This document shows, in pieces, positions 60,025 through 64,000 of a DNA stretch of 64,000 nt (its first letter is position 1; every line of letters starts with the position of its first letter). This DNA is from Calliphora vicina (lineage: Eukaryota; Arthropoda; Insecta; Diptera; Calliphoridae), in assembly GCF_958450345.1 (NCBI RefSeq), contig NC_088780.1, positions 44,074,033-44,138,032 of the forward strand, read 5' to 3'. The notes under the pieces are model-generated. The model was not told where the DNA came from and ran no database searches. It saw only the letters and a program-made list of their open reading frames with translations. A program made the position numbers and the translations under genes.

Positions 60025-60505
60025 TAACGCGGCAGGCGGCTTCGCTAAATAAAGCCTTTCTTGTAAATAAATTATTAAAAAGTATTTTTTTGAAGTGAAA
60101 GTTCTTAAATTTTTTATTGAACTCTCTTTTTTTGTAAAATTTATTCATAAATTCATATTTATATTTTACATAACCCATTTTAACACTTTAACACTTTTAC
60201 TTTTTTAAACTTTAAATGTGTGACGTCGGAACTAATTCAGATAACAGATAACTAAAAATCGCAGCTATCGTCTTATTACTACTTTAAATTTATAACGGTA
60301 AATTCGATAGAAGTTAAATTAAAACATAAATACTTAAATTATTTTTTAAATATCATGGACATTATGTCACTCCAAAAGTGTCATTATGTCCATGGACTTT
60401 ACGACACTTTACACATGGACATTATGACACTACTAAAATGACATAATGTCCATGGACATAATGTCATCTTTTGGAGTGACATAGTGTCCATGGACACTGT
60501 TTTAA
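60025..60505. mobile_element. Palindrome-array element, copy 1 (one arm, end lost)
   Basis: Begins near a GC-rich 23-mer (60025-60047, TAACGCGGCAGGCGGC...). After about 190 bp of A/T-rich DNA it enters text collinear with copy 2 (AGATAACAGATAACTAAAAA at 60239) and an array of GACATTATGTCCATGGACAT-type palindromes at 60355-60498. The outermost bases seen in copy 2 (TGACATGCCACC) are missing here. Confidence 0.7.
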
Positions 60506-60529
60506 AAATGCAGTTTTTTTTTTTAAATT

Positions 60530-60940
60530 TCAAGATCGACCATATAATACCCTACACTGACCAAATGATTAAACAAACTTTTTTAAAAAAAAAAAGTTCA
60601 ATCATTTATTTTCATGAATGATTTTTGGAAGTTGGCCCTTATATGGGAGCTAGGACAAATTATGGACCGATCGTGTGATTTATGTCTATATAAAACTTAT
60701 TTCTGTATTATTATATGTGTAATCCAAAATTTTTAAGAGATTTATGCTCGTTAAAATGATTTTCGGAAGCGGGACTTATATGGGAGTTATTGTTAATTAT
60801 GAACCGATCAACATAAAATTAGGTGACCAAACTTCTGTATATAATACTTATTTGGAGCGAAATTTGTGTAAATACATATATAAGATAAAGATTTATGACC
60901 GATAAAGTCCAATTTTGAAATGTCTAAATAAATCAGTTTT
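60530..60940 (-). repeat. Dispersed repeat, subfamily A, degenerate copy
   Basis: AAGATCGACCATATAATACC then CTACACTGACC is the inverted tail side. TATGGGAGCTAGGACAAATT and ATTATGAACCGATCAACATA follow. It abuts the palindrome-array element. Confidence 0.65.
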
Positions 60941-60944
60941 ATTA

Positions 60945-62945
60945 AAAATGGTAGGACTTGTCACAAAAAAATTTTGTTTTGTTGAATAGTCAATTCAACA
61001 CATTTTAAGATTAGTGTAAAAAAGTGTGAATTTAAGATGGAGAACATTTCCAAAAGTATATCATGATTTAATTTTTGTAAAATCAATTTCTTTTTGTAGT
61101 TATGGAGGTCATAATTATCTTTCAGACGCATCTCAAATCAATACAACATTATCTTCATAAGATAAATTAAAATAAATAAAAATTTAAATGTTTATATAAC
61201 TCTAATGAGTAACGGCTATATGCATAAAAAAACCTTATTGTAGATTTAAAACACAATTTTGTTAACGAACACTTTAGCTTTAAAAACCATTTATAAAAGT
61301 ATTGTATTCATAAAAGTTTGATAAAGGCACAATAACTAAAGTACTGATTTTTGTCTAAGCTGGCAATGCTTCTCATTTATTTCCCCTTTTTTGATGTTAG
61401 TGTTGCTTTCAATTAGGATAAAATATTCGTTAATTTTATTTTTTTCATTAATTGTTTTTAGTAATAATACATTTTTGAAGATAACAACTAATTTTTAAAT
61501 AAAAAAATGTATATCTGATTCTAGTAAATTTATATTAAGCTAAAATGTATTAATGTACAAACTTTTTTATATAGTTTATTTCAATTATTATTTAAAGTAT
61601 CGAATGACGAATATTCTGTGATAAAATAAACATCACTGTTTTATAATTTGTTTTATTAATTTATTTTTATTGACATTTTGTTGAATTTTAACAAAATTTA
61701 ATGAATTTCTATGTGGAAACACATAGTTTTAATTCCGGAGTGGGTATATTAGATTCTGTGGACCTTCTTACACAATGTTTACACATTTTATTACTATATG
61801 TAGTTGCAGGTTAAAAGTAAATGACAAAAATGCCAATGAAACTCACTTGTGAACCTCATATAGTTCACTGCCGGAGGAATATCAAACAAAATCATATACT
61901 ATTAAAATGGAACTTAATAGCCAGCGGAGTGGAAATTGTGTTTAGCAATTGCAATATTATCATCTATTATTCCAAATTTATCTTTAAAATCCTCTTTTTT
62001 AAGATAAAAAGTAAAAAGAATTCCTTAAAGTAGGTTCAAAGTATGGTCGAACCTACTAAAAAATTTTTACATTTAACAATTGTTTATCAAAGGTATTTTA
62101 AGCTATTAATCGTTTATGAATACAACTTTATGAAAATTTTCCTATAATTGGTTTATAAACCTTTTGTAAATGTTTATGCATATATCTGTAAGTGTTTACC
62201 GAATATGAAAACCGTAATACCCAAGGTCAATTTCTTTGCGATGTCTTATGGAATTTATGATATATATAAGTACATAATTTTATTTTCAACTGATACTACT
62301 AAAAATTAAACACATAAAAACAATTTATGTTAAATAATATTTCAGTATAACAAAATTACCATTGCTTTGAACTGCTACATGTTGAAAGCACTCACATACC
62401 CACTTAACTTGAAAATTCATTGAATTGTAACGAAAAAAATAGAAATTATTCTACACATACTATATACCTGCTTTTTAAGTTTCTTTCAGTTTTAAAATTT
62501 TCGTATTTATTTTAAGTGGTTGCATGAAAATTATAACTATTTGCAATCATGACATTAGCGTAATGAACCATTGAATATGTTAACAACGACAAAATACAAA
62601 AAAAGAATGCATAAAAAGAAACGTAGAAATTCAGATCAGAATGCAGAAAGATTTTTAACTTTCATGAGTTCATGTACATATGACGTTGCAGCTAAAGTAA
62701 AGAACATGTTGTAGCAAGGTGGAAAAAAACCTGGTGATGTCGACGTGTCGTCAAAATACGTGCGACAAGTAGCATATGAATACTGAGTTTTATCATGTTT
62801 TTTTTTTCTTTTTGGTTGTAAGTATGTAAATTGTTAACAGCATGAACAAAAGTCGATATTTCAGTGTACTCTTAAGTTAGGAATAGTGAAGAGCAAACCA
62901 GAAAAGAACAAATTTTAAGTGATGTGGACTCAACTAGAAAAACAA
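60945..62945. other. AT-rich sequence, nothing recognised
   Basis: No coding or repeat signature. A slightly richer stretch at 62690-62770 (GTGATGTCGACGTGTCGTC) remains unassigned. Confidence 0.4.
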
Positions 62946-62979
62946 AGTGACGAACAGGTGGACGTACATGTACAGTGAT

Positions 62980-63150
62980 TTGTATGTATATAAGGCTTAT
63001 TTTTGTTGAATATCAATTCAATAACTATATTTACAAAAGTTTTATAGGCGCTATAATTATTATCTGAAGTGGACTTTGAGAGCTATGATCAATTATAGAA
63101 GTAGCATGACTTTTGAATACATATAACTTATCTGTGTAAAAGTTTGGTTC
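62980..63150 (-). repeat. Dispersed repeat, subfamily A, fragment
   Basis: TTATCTGAAGTGGACTTTGA then GAGCTATGATCAATTATAGA matches the body of the subfamily A copies. Its flank runs straight into the broken DD37E copy. Confidence 0.45.
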
Positions 63151-63153
63151 GAT

Positions 63154-64000
63154 ATGGATAAGATATTTATTATGCCCCGATCTTCGGAAAAATATTTTCA
63201 ACAAATCTGTACTTGGTTCTACAAAAAGTTGGCCAAACAATCAAAAGTCTGCCGTCAATCAGATTCCAATGTTATTAAACGGTTGTATGTCACAGTGTCC
63301 ATTGACATAATGTCCATGGACATTATGACACCCCATAAAGTGACATTATGTCCATGGACATTATGTCATTTCGGTAGTGTCATAATGTCCATGGACACTA
63401 TGTCACTTTGCTTATGGATATTATGACACTTTTGAAAGTGTCATAACGTCCAAATTTAGTTCAGAAAAACTAATTTTTATAAAATTTTTGATCCTAGTAA
63501 CAGTTTATATTTTCATATATTAGAAAACTTCATGTAGCGAAGCCGCCTGCCGCGTTACATATAATAGATAACAGATAACTAAAAATCGCAGCTATCGTCT
63601 TATTACTACTTTAAATTTACAACAGTAAATTCGATAGAAGTTAAATTAAAACATAAATACTTAAATTATTTTTTAAACATCATGGACATTATGTCACTCC
63701 AAAAATGTCATTATGTCCATGGACTTTACGACACTTTACACATGGACATTATGACACTACCAAAATGACATAATGTCCATGGACATAATGTCATCTTTTG
63801 GAGTGACATAATGTCAATTGACACTGTGACATGCCACCTTATTAAACAGTATTGATACAGAGAGAGAGAGGTATAACCAATAAATAGAAAACACTTTCAA
63901 AAGAGCTTCCAACACATCCGGTAGAAAAGCACTCCAATTAGCTCAGTACTCGGACTATTTGGTACGAAAAGTTAAAGCCAATGCAGGTTTAAAAACATAC
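63154..64000 (+). pseudogene. Second DD37E transposase copy, broken and running off the window
   Basis: 63190-63283 reads 'KYFQQICTWFYKKLAKQSKV' and 'CRQSDSNVIKR', close to residues 13-42 of the intact transposase. After the 558-bp insertion the sequence resumes at 63839, loses part of the linker region (with a GAGAGAGAGAG run), then reads 'KTFKRASNTSGRKALQLAQY' and 'SDYLVRKVKANAGLKTY' to the window edge. Frame is interrupted and the linker is partly deleted. The remaining catalytic part, if present, is outside. Confidence 0.85.
63281..63838. mobile_element. Palindrome-array element, copy 2, complete (558 bp) inside the DD37E pseudogene
   Basis: Ends: GGTTGTATGTCACAGTGTCC at the left, and reverse-complemented GGTGGCATGTCACAGTGTCA at the right. 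TTATTAAAC flanks both sides (63272-63280 and 63839-63847), a 9-bp target duplication; the intact DD37E element has this word once at the matching place. Each arm is a run of ATGTCCATGGACAT palindromes (for example 63310, 63348, 63773; a variant at 63385). The middle holds a GC-rich 23-mer at 63535-63557, the exact reverse complement of the one in copy 1. No coding capacity. Confidence 0.85.

Noticed and set aside
63154..63426. 90-residue plus-strand frame as a gene
   Set aside because: It is the broken DD37E N-terminus running by chance into the inserted palindrome element.

Overview
The window is a 64 kb, strongly AT-rich stretch of insect nuclear DNA. Repeat families, small-intron structure and transposon types point to a brachyceran, probably calyptrate, fly; the species cannot be fixed from sequence alone. 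It is gene-poor. The one convincing host gene lies on the minus strand: two coding exons of a small secreted, repeat-containing protein (1253-1658 and 1102-1187) that continue off the left edge. A perfect 3' splice site lies directly before its start codon. A well-formed TATA/Initiator promoter and non-coding first exon at 20549-20898 on the same strand suggest an intron of about 18.9 kb filled with transposon debris.

The rest is mostly mobile-element sequence. Coding remnants or complete elements: an R1-like reverse transcriptase scrap (14358-14700), a 5'-truncated Jockey-clade LINE (22232-23497), a decayed Tc1-like element with doubled terminal repeats (27780-29532), an irritans-type mariner scrap (35640-36046), a hAT element with perfect 8-bp target duplication and an internal 1.12-kb tandem duplication (40422-43437), a possible pogo-like scrap (38530-38800), and a complete, apparently intact DD37E Tc1/mariner element with a 335-residue transposase (56181-57479). 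A second, broken copy of the last one ends the window and is itself interrupted by a palindrome-rich element with a 9-bp target duplication (63281-63838).

Non-autonomous elements with terminal inverted repeats are plentiful (6293, 14984, 17457, 22069, 29980, 38259, 38996, 46295 and 58203). A dispersed repeat with a TATACCCT...CACCA head and a hairpin plus ACTTG tail occurs in many copies in three divergent subfamilies (called A, B and C here). Several tRNA-promoter-bearing SINE-like pieces are scattered. Around 32.7-34.1 kb lies a large palindrome whose arms are arrays of a 21-bp repeat in matching order, surrounded by copies of an ACGTA-centred motif.

No rRNA, CRISPR, viral or bacterial-type gene was recognised. 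The most unusual structures are the 21-bp-repeat palindrome, the palindrome-array transposon at 60.0/63.3 kb, and the 1.04-kb foldback element at 46.3 kb. All are mobile-DNA architecture; I see no multi-gene system beyond that.
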